Of a DNA stretch of 64,000 nt, positions 53,134 to 61,896 are shown in pieces. The notes under the pieces were generated by a model, which worked only from the letters and a program-made list of their open reading frames with translations, ran no database searches and was not told the origin of the DNA. Position 1 is the first letter of the stretch; every line of letters begins with the position of its first letter. The translations under genes were made by a program, and so were the position numbers. The stretch spans positions 372,001 to 436,000 of the forward strand of contig NZ_DS990133.1 in NCBI RefSeq assembly GCF_000187895.1, written 5' to 3'. This DNA comes from Phocaeicola plebeius DSM 17135 (GTDB lineage Bacteria; Bacteroidota; Bacteroidia; Bacteroidales; Bacteroidaceae).

Positions 53134-54390
53134 ATGCCTATGATACGAACATTTCTCCTTTTGTGTGCATGGAGCCTGAGTGTGATAAGTCAGGCACAAA
53201 TCACCTTGGAAAGTTGCAAGCAGCAGGCCCGTGAAAACTATCCGCTGGTACGACAATACGACTTGATTCAACTGTCCGAACAATATACGCTATCAAATGT
53301 AGCGAAAGGCAATCTGCCCCAAATCAGCGTGAGCGGAAAAATATCTTATCAAAGCGAAGCCACTACCTTTCCTTTCGAGATTCCGGGATCGGGCATGAGG
53401 GGACTACCGAAAGACCAGTATCAGGCATTGATTGAAATCAAACAAAATATATGGGACGGAGGAAAAATCCGCAACCAAAAAGCTCAGGTCAAAGCCGAAG
53501 CCGAAGCAAACGAGCGACAGCTTGATACCAGTCTGTATGCACTGGAAGAAAGGGTGAATCAGGTATTCTTCGGTATCCTGTTACTGGACGAGCAGCTGGC
53601 ACAAAATGTATTATTAGAAGAAGAACTCGCACGCAACCAGAAAACGGTGGAGGCTTATCGGATAAACGGCACCGCCAATGATGCGGACGTAGACGCGGTA
53701 AAGGTAGAGATTCTTCAAACCAAGCAACAGCGTATCCAGTTGGAAAATAACCGTATGGCCTATCTGCGCATGCTGTCCTTACTTACAGGAAAAGAACTTC
53801 CGGCACAAACCCAGTTAGTACGTCCAGCCCTTGTGGAAACGAATGCATCTGAATTCAACCGCCCTGAACTACGATGGTATGAAGCACAAGAACAGACCGT
53901 CGCCGTACAACGAAAGGGATTGCAAACGGGTTATCTTCCAACTTTTAGTCTTTTTGCACAAGGAGCCTACGGCAATCCGGGACTGGATATATTAAAAGAC
54001 AAATTCAGAACCTACTACTTAGTCGGAGCCCGGTTTACCTGGAATTTCGGAAGCCTGTACACTCTGAAAAACGACCGGAAAAACCTGGACAACCGCATCC
54101 AGCAAATTAGAAACGAACGCGACTTATTCTTATTCAACACACACTTTCAACTGGCAGAAGAAGACGGCACCATCCAAAGTCTTCGGCAGCAGATGAAAGA
54201 AGACGAGGAGATTATCCGATTACGGGAGAACATCCGACGGTCTGCCCAAGCCAAAGTAGCCAACGGCACCATGAGCGTCAGCGACATGCTGAAGGAAATT
54301 ACAGCCGAGAATCTCGCGCGCCAAGCCAAGGCCGTACATGAAGTACAATTGCTTATGCATCTACACCAAAGAAAACACCTGACCAACTAA
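53134..54390 (+). CDS. TolC-family outer-membrane channel (second efflux system)
   Basis: A 418-residue outer-membrane factor with a signal peptide (about 1-21, SVISQAQ) and two OEP helical repeats. ITLESCKQQARENYPLVRQYDLI is the first helix, and long Gln/Glu-rich helices (about 90-210, 290-400) form the periplasmic barrel. It leads an operon with an HlyD-type adaptor lipoprotein, a tandem ATPase and two ABC-2 permeases, so all parts of a tripartite exporter are encoded together. It differs clearly from the TolC at 3831. Confidence 0.93.
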   Translation: MPMIRTFLLLCAWSLSVISQAQITLESCKQQARENYPLVRQYDLIQLSEQYTLSNVAKGNLPQISVSGKISYQSEATTFPFEIPGSGMRGLPKDQYQALIEIKQNIWDGGKIRNQKAQVKAEAEANERQLDTSLYALEERVNQVFFGILLLDEQLAQNVLLEEELARNQKTVEAYRINGTANDADVDAVKVEILQTKQQRIQLENNRMAYLRMLSLLTGKELPAQTQLVRPALVETNASEFNRPELRWYEAQEQTVAVQRKGLQTGYLPTFSLFAQGAYGNPGLDILKDKFRTYYLVGARFTWNFGSLYTLKNDRKNLDNRIQQIRNERDLFLFNTHFQLAEEDGTIQSLRQQMKEDEEIIRLRENIRRSAQAKVANGTMSVSDMLKEITAENLARQAKAVHEVQLLMHLHQRKHLTN

Positions 54391-54418
54391 CCCGTTTCAC
54401 CCTAAAATACTCAAGCGT

Positions 54419-55309
54419 ATGAAAAAAAGATATGTATTTCAAACTCTGTTACTGATTTGCCTGACTGCCTGCGGTTCCAAAGACGAATTTGATGCCACCG
54501 GCACCTTCGAAGCGACGGAAATCGTGGTATCTTCCGAAGCTACCGGAAAACTGTTCTACCTGAATGCGGAAGAAGGTATGCACTTTACGCAAGGAACTGA
54601 AGTGGGACTGATTGATACGGTGCAGCTTTATTTGAAGAAACGACAGCTGGAGGCGCAGATGAAATCGGTGGAGAGCCAGCGCCCCGACATCCACCGGCAA
54701 ATAGCTGCCACAAAAGCACAGATTGCCACGGCACAGCGGGAACGAAACCGGGTAGAGAATCTGCTTAAAGCACAGGCTGCCAACCGCAAACAACTGGATG
54801 ACTGGGATTCACAGTTGGCGGTACTCAACCGGCAACTGGAAGCGCAACTTTCTTCGCTGGGGAATACCACTGCCAGCCTGACAGAGCAAAGTTCATCAGT
54901 CGCCATCCAGGTGGCACAAGTAGAAGACCAATTAAATAAATGTCACATCACCGTTCCCATCAACGGAACCATCTTAGCAAAGTATGCCGAACCCAGTGAA
55001 CTGGCTACAGTAGGAAAACCGCTGTTCAAGATAGCCGATATGGAGCACATCTTCCTGCGGGCATACCTCACCTCTTCACAGTTAGAGTCAGTGAAATTAG
55101 GTAACGAAGTCACCGTTTTTGCCGATTTCGGCAATGCGCAACTCAGAAATTATCCCGGCAAGATAGTCTGGATTTCCGAAGAAGCGGAATTTACGCCCAA
55201 AACCATCCTGACCAACGATGAACGGGCCAACCAGGTATATGCCGTCAAAATAGCCGTCGAAAACGACGGACACATCAAACTGGGCATGTACGGGAAAGTC
55301 AAATTCTGA
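54419..55309 (+). CDS. HlyD-family periplasmic adaptor lipoprotein
   Basis: A 296-residue membrane-fusion protein. The signal peptide ends in a lipobox (CLTACGS, Cys about residue 19), so it is probably anchored by lipid. A barrel-sandwich half (about 28-60), a long coiled-coil hairpin (about 65-165, rich in Gln/Arg heptads) and the second half-motif GTILAKYAEPSELATVGKPLFKI (about 180-205) are seen, followed by a beta-barrel domain. YbhG-type adaptors of E. coli have the same order. It connects the ABC-2 exporter to the TolC-like channel. Confidence 0.92.
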   Translation: MKKRYVFQTLLLICLTACGSKDEFDATGTFEATEIVVSSEATGKLFYLNAEEGMHFTQGTEVGLIDTVQLYLKKRQLEAQMKSVESQRPDIHRQIAATKAQIATAQRERNRVENLLKAQAANRKQLDDWDSQLAVLNRQLEAQLSSLGNTTASLTEQSSSVAIQVAQVEDQLNKCHITVPINGTILAKYAEPSELATVGKPLFKIADMEHIFLRAYLTSSQLESVKLGNEVTVFADFGNAQLRNYPGKIVWISEEAEFTPKTILTNDERANQVYAVKIAVENDGHIKLGMYGKVKF

Positions 55310-55323
55310 AAACCGAAAGTGAC

Positions 55324-56814
55324 ATGAAAAACCTTATCGAAGTCAGCCATGTAAGCAAAAGCTACGGAAAGGTACAAGCCCTGCGCGATGTATCCTTCAG
55401 CGTAAAGCAAGGAGAACTGTTCGGCCTCATCGGTCCCGACGGAGCTGGGAAAAGTACCCTGTTCCGCATCCTGACCACCTTGCTGCTACCGGACCAGGGA
55501 AGCGCCCAGGTACTGGATGCGGATGTACGGGCCGACTTCCGTACAATACGGCAGAGCGTAGGTTACATGCCGGGACGCTTCTCTCTGTATCAGGACCTCA
55601 CGGTAGAAGAAAACCTGCGTTTCTTTGCCACCGTATTTCATACGACCATTGAAGAAAACTACGAGCGGATACGCGCCATTTATGAACAGATTGCCCCCTT
55701 CAAGCAGCGTCGGGCAGGTGCATTGTCGGGAGGAATGAAGCAGAAACTGGCTTTGTGCTGTGCACTGGTTCACGCCCCGAAAGTCCTCTTTCTGGACGAA
55801 CCGACCACCGGAGTAGACCCCGTTTCACGCCGGGAGTTTTGGGAGATGTTAGCCTACCTCCGCCAGGAAGGCATTACCCTTGTCGTATCCACTCCTTTCA
55901 TGGACGAAGCCTTGCGATGCGACCGAGTGGCGTTTCTTTACGAGGGAGAAATTAAAGGCATCGACCGTCCGGAAGCCATACTAAAGCAATTCAGCGAGAT
56001 TCTATGCCCTCCCGGCCTGCAACGAAAAGCCGTCGATAAACATACTCCGCCCATTATTCAGGTGGACAACCTCGTCAAACGATTCGGCTCGTTCACGGCC
56101 GTCGACCACATCTCATTTTCGGTACAGCGGGGAGAAATCTTCGGCTTCCTAGGGGCCAACGGAGCCGGAAAGACTACCGCCATGCGCATCCTGTGCGGGC
56201 TAAGTCTTCCCTCCGAAGGAAAGGCTGAAGTGATGGGGTTTGACGTACGGACGCAAAGCGAGGAAATCAAAAAACGAATCGGCTACATGAGCCAGAAATT
56301 TTCACTTTATGAAGACCTGACCGTACGCGAAAACCTCCGTCTGTTCGGAGGTATCTATGGTGTCAATGCCAAGGAAATCAGCAAGCGTACGGAAGAAACC
56401 TTACAGCGTATCGGACTTTACGAGGAACAACATACCCTGGTGCGTTCGCTGCCTTTAGGATGGAAGCAACGACTGGCCTTTTCAGTAGCTATCTTCCACC
56501 GTCCGGAACTGGTTTTTCTGGACGAACCGACAGGAGGAGTCGACCCGGCTACCCGCCGTCAGTTCTGGGAGCTGATTTATCAGGCCGCCAACCAGGGGAT
56601 TACTATTTTTGTCACGACGCACTACATGGACGAAGCTGAATATTGCGACCGTATTTCCATGATGGTGGACGGACATATTCGGGCACTGGATACTCCCGAC
56701 GGACTGAAATACCGTTTTGATGCCCGAGACATGGACGAAGTCTTCCAAAAATTAGCACGTGAAGCCCAACGAGGAGAACATGCCTTTACTCACACGCAAA
56801 CAGAACAGCCATGA
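55324..56814 (+). CDS. Tandem ABC ATPase (YbhF-like) of the second efflux system
   Basis: A 496-residue protein with two nucleotide-binding domains. Domain 1: Walker A GPDGAGKS (37-44), signature LSGGMKQ (134-140), FLDEPTTGVDP Walker B, but Pro191 replaces the switch histidine (VSTPFMDEA). Domain 2: Walker A GANGAGKT (about 277-284), a divergent signature (LPLGWKQ), FLDEPTGGVDP and an intact His in TTHYMDEA (about 432). In a head-to-tail dimer this gives one normal and one degenerate ATP site. The stop overlaps the next start (ATGA). Confidence 0.94.
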   Translation: MKNLIEVSHVSKSYGKVQALRDVSFSVKQGELFGLIGPDGAGKSTLFRILTTLLLPDQGSAQVLDADVRADFRTIRQSVGYMPGRFSLYQDLTVEENLRFFATVFHTTIEENYERIRAIYEQIAPFKQRRAGALSGGMKQKLALCCALVHAPKVLFLDEPTTGVDPVSRREFWEMLAYLRQEGITLVVSTPFMDEALRCDRVAFLYEGEIKGIDRPEAILKQFSEILCPPGLQRKAVDKHTPPIIQVDNLVKRFGSFTAVDHISFSVQRGEIFGFLGANGAGKTTAMRILCGLSLPSEGKAEVMGFDVRTQSEEIKKRIGYMSQKFSLYEDLTVRENLRLFGGIYGVNAKEISKRTEETLQRIGLYEEQHTLVRSLPLGWKQRLAFSVAIFHRPELVFLDEPTGGVDPATRRQFWELIYQAANQGITIFVTTHYMDEAEYCDRISMMVDGHIRALDTPDGLKYRFDARDMDEVFQKLAREAQRGEHAFTHTQTEQP

Positions 56815-57932
56815 AACAGTTTATCGCTTTTGTCAGAAAAGAATTTCACCATATCCTGCGCGACCGGCGTACCATGCTGATACTGATAGGCATGCCGATT
56901 GTACAGATTATCCTTTTCGGCTTTGCCATCTCGACCGAAGTGCGTAATGTACAGACTGCCATCCTTGCACCTTCCCTCCAGACGGATGTACGGAAAGTGA
57001 TGGAACAACTGGATGCCAGCGAGTATTTCACGGTGAAATATGTCGTCCAGTCTCCCGACGAAATCGAACGGCTGTTCCGACGCAACCTCATAGAACTGGC
57101 TGTAGTCTTTCCCTCCGACCTGCATCGCCTGCGTTTTGACTCGGAAGAGATACAGATTTTAGCCGATGCCACCGACCCGAACCTGGCCGTCACACGGAGC
57201 ACGTATGCACAGACAATTCTAAGGCAAGCCCTACAAACCATCCGTCAAACTACAACCACCTCGGCCTATTCACAACCGGATAAGCAGCCTGTCATGGTGT
57301 ACAATAAACTGCTCTATAACCCGCAGATGAAGAGCGCCTATAACTTTGTACCGGGAGTCATGGGATTGATTCTGATGCTGATTTGTGCCATGATGACCTC
57401 CATCTCCATCGTACGCGAAAAAGAAACAGGCACGATGGAAGTCCTGCTGGTCTCTCCCGTCAACCCGCTGTTCATCATTCTGTCGAAGGCAGTTCCCTAT
57501 TTCGTGCTGTCCCTACTGAACCTGACGACCATCCTGCTGCTCTCCGTCTTTGTGCTCGACGTACCGATAGCCGGAAGCCTGCCTGCCCTGTTAGGCGTAT
57601 CCCTATTGTTCATTTTCGTATCCCTGGCATTGGGACTGCTTATCTCCTGCATTACCCATACGCAAATAGCGGCCCTGTTAGTGTCGGCCATGGTACTGAT
57701 GATACCCACCATTATCCTGTCGGGCATTATCTTCCCGATAGAAAGTATGCCGGGCATTCTGCAGGTCCTCTCCTGCCTTATTCCCGCACGCTGGTACGTA
57801 GAAACCGTCCGCCGGCTGATGATTGAAGGTGTACCACTAGTGTATGTATGGAAAGAAGTGGCAGTGATGTGCCTCATGGCAGTGGTACTGATTACGGCTA
57901 CTGCCCATAAGTTTAAGAACCGACTGGAATAA
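56811..57932 (+). CDS. ABC-2-type permease (YbhS-like)
   Basis: A 373-residue membrane protein of the ABC-2 family: N-terminal helix (about 20-40), a large extracytoplasmic region (about 45-170), then five helices (about 175-370). The conserved segment SIVREKETGTMEVLLVSPVNP and the later PTIILSGIIFPIESMPGILQVLS are typical. Its start overlaps the ATPase stop by four bases. With the following paralogue it should form the heterodimeric membrane pore. Confidence 0.93.
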   Translation: MKQFIAFVRKEFHHILRDRRTMLILIGMPIVQIILFGFAISTEVRNVQTAILAPSLQTDVRKVMEQLDASEYFTVKYVVQSPDEIERLFRRNLIELAVVFPSDLHRLRFDSEEIQILADATDPNLAVTRSTYAQTILRQALQTIRQTTTTSAYSQPDKQPVMVYNKLLYNPQMKSAYNFVPGVMGLILMLICAMMTSISIVREKETGTMEVLLVSPVNPLFIILSKAVPYFVLSLLNLTTILLLSVFVLDVPIAGSLPALLGVSLLFIFVSLALGLLISCITHTQIAALLVSAMVLMIPTIILSGIIFPIESMPGILQVLSCLIPARWYVETVRRLMIEGVPLVYVWKEVAVMCLMAVVLITATAHKFKNRLE

Positions 57933-57944
57933 ACCGCCAAGCCT

Positions 57945-59006
57945 ATGATGTTACGTTACCTGATAGAAAAAGAATTCAAGCAGTTGAAACGCAACAGTTT
58001 CCTGCCCCGCCTCATCCTGCTTTTCCCCTGCATGATGATGCTGGTCATGCCCTGGGCCGCCACACTGGAAATAGAGAACCTGCGCATTGCCGTCATCGAT
58101 AACGACCGCAGTCCTTCTTCCGAAAGACTGGTGCACCGCATCGAAGCTTCCCGTTATTTTCAACTGACGGCACTTCCCCCGTCCTACGCACAAGGACTGC
58201 AAGCCATCGAGACAGACCAGGCCGACATGCTGCTGGAAATTCCACGCGGCTTTGAGAAAGCGCAAGCCAACGGACAAAGTCCGGCGGCACTCATTGCAGT
58301 CAACACCGTTAACGGCACGAAAGGCGGACTGGGCAGCGCTTACCTGCAACAGATACTCAACCCGTCTTCTTCGCAAAATTCTGTCCGCTACCGGTTCAAT
58401 CCTTACCTGAACTATAAAGTATTCATGGTTCCTGCACTGATGACCATGATACTGGTCCTGCTCTGTGGCTTTCTGCCTGCCCTGAACGTGGTAAGTGAAA
58501 AGGAAGCGGGTACCATCGAACAAATCAACGTGAGTCCGGTCAGCCGCTTTACCTTCACCCTTGCCAAGCTGTTGCCTTATTGGGGCATCGGGTTTGTGGT
58601 ACTGAACCTGTGCATGCTGTTGGCCTGGCTGGTGTACGGATTAACTCCGGCAGGAAACGTGCTGACCATTTACCTGGCCACCCTGATTTTCGCACTGGTC
58701 ATGTCGGGACTGGGACTGGTCATTTCCAATTACTCTTCCACCATGCAGCAGGCCATGTTCGTCATGTGGTTCTGCATGCTGATTTTCATCCTGATGAGCG
58801 GACTGTTTACCCCCATCAGCAGCATGCCGGAATGGGCACAAGGCATCACCTACCTCAATCCGTTGCGCTACTTTATGGAAATCATGCGTATGGTCTACCT
58901 GAAGGGAAGCGGCATCTGTGACATCGGTTTCCAGCTTTCCGTACTTTCGTCCTTTGCCCTTCTGCTCTATGCATGGGCCATACGCAGCTACCGTAAGCAG
59001 CAATAA
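57945..59006 (+). CDS. ABC-2-type permease (YbhR-like)
   Basis: A 353-residue paralogue of the preceding permease with the same topology. VVSEKEAGTIEQINVSPVSRFTFTLAKLLPYW and MSGLFTPISSMPEWAQGITYLNPLRYFMEIMR match the ABC-2 family. It begins 12 bp after the previous stop and ends the efflux operon. The gap that follows (59007-59244) contains a 22-bp repeat array and the parC promoter rather than a simple hairpin terminator. Confidence 0.93.
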   Translation: MMLRYLIEKEFKQLKRNSFLPRLILLFPCMMMLVMPWAATLEIENLRIAVIDNDRSPSSERLVHRIEASRYFQLTALPPSYAQGLQAIETDQADMLLEIPRGFEKAQANGQSPAALIAVNTVNGTKGGLGSAYLQQILNPSSSQNSVRYRFNPYLNYKVFMVPALMTMILVLLCGFLPALNVVSEKEAGTIEQINVSPVSRFTFTLAKLLPYWGIGFVVLNLCMLLAWLVYGLTPAGNVLTIYLATLIFALVMSGLGLVISNYSSTMQQAMFVMWFCMLIFILMSGLFTPISSMPEWAQGITYLNPLRYFMEIMRMVYLKGSGICDIGFQLSVLSSFALLLYAWAIRSYRKQQ

Positions 59007-59027
59007 GCCCAAACGCGCCTGCCATCT

Positions 59028-59119
59028 TACCTCGACACGTACGTGCGGAGCTCTCATCACGTACGTGTCAAGGTCTCGTCACCTTCGTGTCAACACCTCG
59101 TCACGTACGTGTCGAGGTA
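59028..59119. repeat. Degenerate 22-bp-period tandem array C
   Basis: Four units of exactly 22 bp start at 59035, 59057, 59079 and 59101, with the core CACGTACGTG (CACCTTCGTG in the third). The outer edges form a perfect 18-bp inverted repeat, TACCTCGACACGTACGTG (59028-59045) and its complement (59102-59119). The array lies between the ABC-2 permease stop and the parC promoter. It shares its period, but not its sequence, with arrays A and B. Transcribed, it could fold into one long or several short hairpins and might terminate the efflux operon. Confidence 0.82.
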
Positions 59120-59180
59120 TTTACGCCAAGAAATTTCTTCAAAAATGCCCTTTTCGGGGGTAAGAATTGTAAGTCAATTA

Positions 59181-59212
59181 TTTCCACCACACAGAATTAT
59201 TCAGTAACTTTG
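59181..59212 (+). promoter_or_regulatory. Promoter of parC
   Basis: -7 box TAACTTTG (59205-59212) and a near-match -33 TTTC (59181-59184) with 20 bp between, 32 bp before the ATG. Confidence 0.6.
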
Positions 59213-59244
59213 CCCGAATCTCTTTACATAGGAACCATTTTAAT

Positions 59245-61890
59245 ATGAGCGAAGATACTTTTGACAAGGACGAAAAAGAAATGGCAAACTTGCCCGAGAA
59301 AGAAGAACACTCTGACTACAAACCGGTATCGACCACTGACGAGGCAGTAAAGCACCAGTTGAGTGGCATGTACCAGAACTGGTTTCTGGACTATGCTTCA
59401 TACGTTATCCTGGAGCGTGCCGTACCGCATATCAACGATGGATTGAAACCGGTGCAGCGACGCATTCTCCACTCCATGAAACGGCTGGACGACGGACGCT
59501 ACAACAAGGTGGCCAACATTGTGGGACACACCATGCAGTTCCACCCTCACGGAGATGCTTCTATCGGAGATGCCCTTGTACAATTGGGACAAAAGGACTT
59601 ACTCATTGACTGCCAGGGAAACTGGGGTAACATCCTGACGGGCGACAGTGCGGCTGCTCCCCGTTACATCGAAGCCCGGCTTTCCAAGTTTGCGCTGGAT
59701 GTGGTGTTCAACCCGAAAACGACCGAATGGCAGGCTTCCTATGACGGCAGAAACCGGGAGCCGGTCACACTGCCGGTCAAATTCCCGCTGCTACTGGCCC
59801 AGGGGGTAGAAGGTATTGCCGTGGGACTTTCCTCCAAGATTCTTCCACATAACTTCAATGAACTGTGCGATGCGGCCATCGCCTACCTGCACGGAGAAGA
59901 CTTCCAGCTTTATCCGGATTTTCAGACAGGTGGTTCGATTGACGTATCACGCTACAACGACGGCGAGCGAGGAGGCGTAGTGCGCGTGCGTGCCAAAATC
60001 TCCAAGATTGACAACAAGACCCTTTGCATCAGTGAAATCCCTTATGGAAAGACTACGTCTTCGTTGATTGACTCTATCCTGAAAGCCATCGAGAAGGGAA
60101 AAATCAAGGTAAGAAAGGTGGACGACAACACGGCCGGAAAGGTAGAAATCTTAGTACACCTTACTCCTGGCGTATCGTCTGACAAGACACTGGATGCCTT
60201 GTATGCCTTTACTGACTGCGAGGTGAACATCTCGCCCAACTGCTGCGTCATCGACAACAAGAAACCGCATTTCCTTTCAGTGAGTAAGGTGCTGAAAAAA
60301 TCGGTCGACAATACGCTGGCACTGTTACGCAAGGAACTGGAGATACAACGGGACGAAACACTGGAAACCCTGCACTTTGCTTCGCTGGAAAAAATCTTTA
60401 TCGAGGAACGTATCTATAAAGACAAGCAGTTCGAACAGGCTGACTCTATGGATGCAGCTTGTGAGCACATCGACGAACGCCTGACGCCTTACTATCCGCA
60501 GTTCGTACGCGAAGTGACCAAAGAAGATATTCTCCGCCTGATGGAAATCAAGATGGCACGTATCCTGAAGTTCAACAAGGACAAGGCAGATGAGTTCATC
60601 GCACGCCTGAAAGCGGAACTGGAAGAGATAGACAATCACCTGGCGCACATCACGGAATATACCATCGACTGGTATCAACGCCTGAAAGAGAAGTATGGTA
60701 AAAACTTCCCGCGCCGCACGGAAATACGCAACTTCGATACCATCGTGGCTACCAAGGTGGCCGAAGCCAACGAAAAACTGTATATCAACCGTGAAGAAGG
60801 TTTCATCGGTACCGGACTGAAGAAAGACGAATATGTATGCAACTGTTCTGACATCGACGATGTAATCATCTTCTACAAAGACGGTAAATACAAGATTGTC
60901 CGCGTGTCCGACAAATTGTTCGTCGGAAAGAACATCTTGTACGTCAACGTATTCAAGAAAAACGACAAACGTACCATCTATAACGTCATCTACCGTGACG
61001 GAAAGGAAGGTTATTATTATATCAAACGTTTCAATGTCACTTCCATCATTCGTGACAGAGAATATGACGTAACGCAGGGCACTCCAGGTTCTAAAATCGT
61101 GTACTTCACCGCCAATCCGAATGGAGAAGCAGAAGTCATCCGTGTAGTGCTGCGTCCTACGCCCCGCATTAAGAAGCCTACGTTTGAAAGAGATTTCAGT
61201 ACCATCAACATCAAGGGAAAACAATCCATGGGTAACTTGCTGACCAAGGCTGAGGTACACAAGATTTCCTTGAAACAGCGAGGGGGCTCTACGCTCGGAG
61301 GCAGAAAGGTGTGGTTCGACCACGATGTGCTCCGACTCAACTACGATGGAAGAGGACAATACCTGGGAGAATTCCAAAGTGAAGACAGCATTTTAGTAGT
61401 ACACAAGAACGGAGAATTCTATACTACCAACTTCGACCTGAGCAACCATTACGATCCGGATATTCTCTGTATCGAGAAATTCAATCCTGACAAGGTATGG
61501 ACAGCCGTGCTCTACGATGCCGACCAGCAGAACTATCCGTACCTGAAACGCTTCACCTTCGAAGCGACCACCAAAAAGCAGAATTTCCTGGGAGACAACA
61601 AACATACGCAACTTATCCTGCTGACCTGTCAGGTGTACCCGCGTATCCAGGTAGACTTTGGCGGACACGACAGCTTCCGCGAAGCACTCATTCTGGAAGC
61701 CAGCGACTTTGTAGGCGTGAAGAGCTTCAAGGCAAAGGGTAAGCGACTGACGACTTATACCGTCGGCCAGATTACGGAGCTGGAGCCAACCCGCATGCCG
61801 GAACCGGAGCCGGAAGAGCCTGAAAAGGAAGAAGAAGGCATGGAGGAAGATGACAGCCAGGAAGACGACGGACAAATGAAACTCTTTTAA
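59245..61890 (+). CDS. parC: DNA topoisomerase IV subunit A (ParC; GyrA-family)
   Basis: An 881-residue type IIA topoisomerase A subunit. The active-site tyrosine is Tyr141 in AAPRYIEARLSKFA, and the quinolone-resistance region HPHGDASIGDALV spans about 100-112. The C-terminal part (about 520-840) has beta-propeller blades but no clear GyrA-box, so ParC is favoured over GyrA. The last ~30 residues are strongly acidic and end QMKLF, which resembles a sliding-clamp-binding peptide. The usual parE partner is not adjacent. Two small downstream genes start 6 bp and then 1 bp later. Confidence 0.9.
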   Translation: MSEDTFDKDEKEMANLPEKEEHSDYKPVSTTDEAVKHQLSGMYQNWFLDYASYVILERAVPHINDGLKPVQRRILHSMKRLDDGRYNKVANIVGHTMQFHPHGDASIGDALVQLGQKDLLIDCQGNWGNILTGDSAAAPRYIEARLSKFALDVVFNPKTTEWQASYDGRNREPVTLPVKFPLLLAQGVEGIAVGLSSKILPHNFNELCDAAIAYLHGEDFQLYPDFQTGGSIDVSRYNDGERGGVVRVRAKISKIDNKTLCISEIPYGKTTSSLIDSILKAIEKGKIKVRKVDDNTAGKVEILVHLTPGVSSDKTLDALYAFTDCEVNISPNCCVIDNKKPHFLSVSKVLKKSVDNTLALLRKELEIQRDETLETLHFASLEKIFIEERIYKDKQFEQADSMDAACEHIDERLTPYYPQFVREVTKEDILRLMEIKMARILKFNKDKADEFIARLKAELEEIDNHLAHITEYTIDWYQRLKEKYGKNFPRRTEIRNFDTIVATKVAEANEKLYINREEGFIGTGLKKDEYVCNCSDIDDVIIFYKDGKYKIVRVSDKLFVGKNILYVNVFKKNDKRTIYNVIYRDGKEGYYYIKRFNVTSIIRDREYDVTQGTPGSKIVYFTANPNGEAEVIRVVLRPTPRIKKPTFERDFSTINIKGKQSMGNLLTKAEVHKISLKQRGGSTLGGRKVWFDHDVLRLNYDGRGQYLGEFQSEDSILVVHKNGEFYTTNFDLSNHYDPDILCIEKFNPDKVWTAVLYDADQQNYPYLKRFTFEATTKKQNFLGDNKHTQLILLTCQVYPRIQVDFGGHDSFREALILEASDFVGVKSFKAKGKRLTTYTVGQITELEPTRMPEPEPEEPEKEEEGMEEDDSQEDDGQMKLF

Positions 61891-61896
61891 AACCGT

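Noticed and set aside
59028-59119. 22-bp repeat arrays as CRISPR arrays
   Set aside because: Units abut without spacers, drift in sequence, and no cas gene is present anywhere in the window.
60325-61377. 350-codon open frame on the minus strand over parC
   Set aside because: It is fully antisense to a conserved topoisomerase gene and has no ribosome binding site or recognisable domain; codon-bias shadow.
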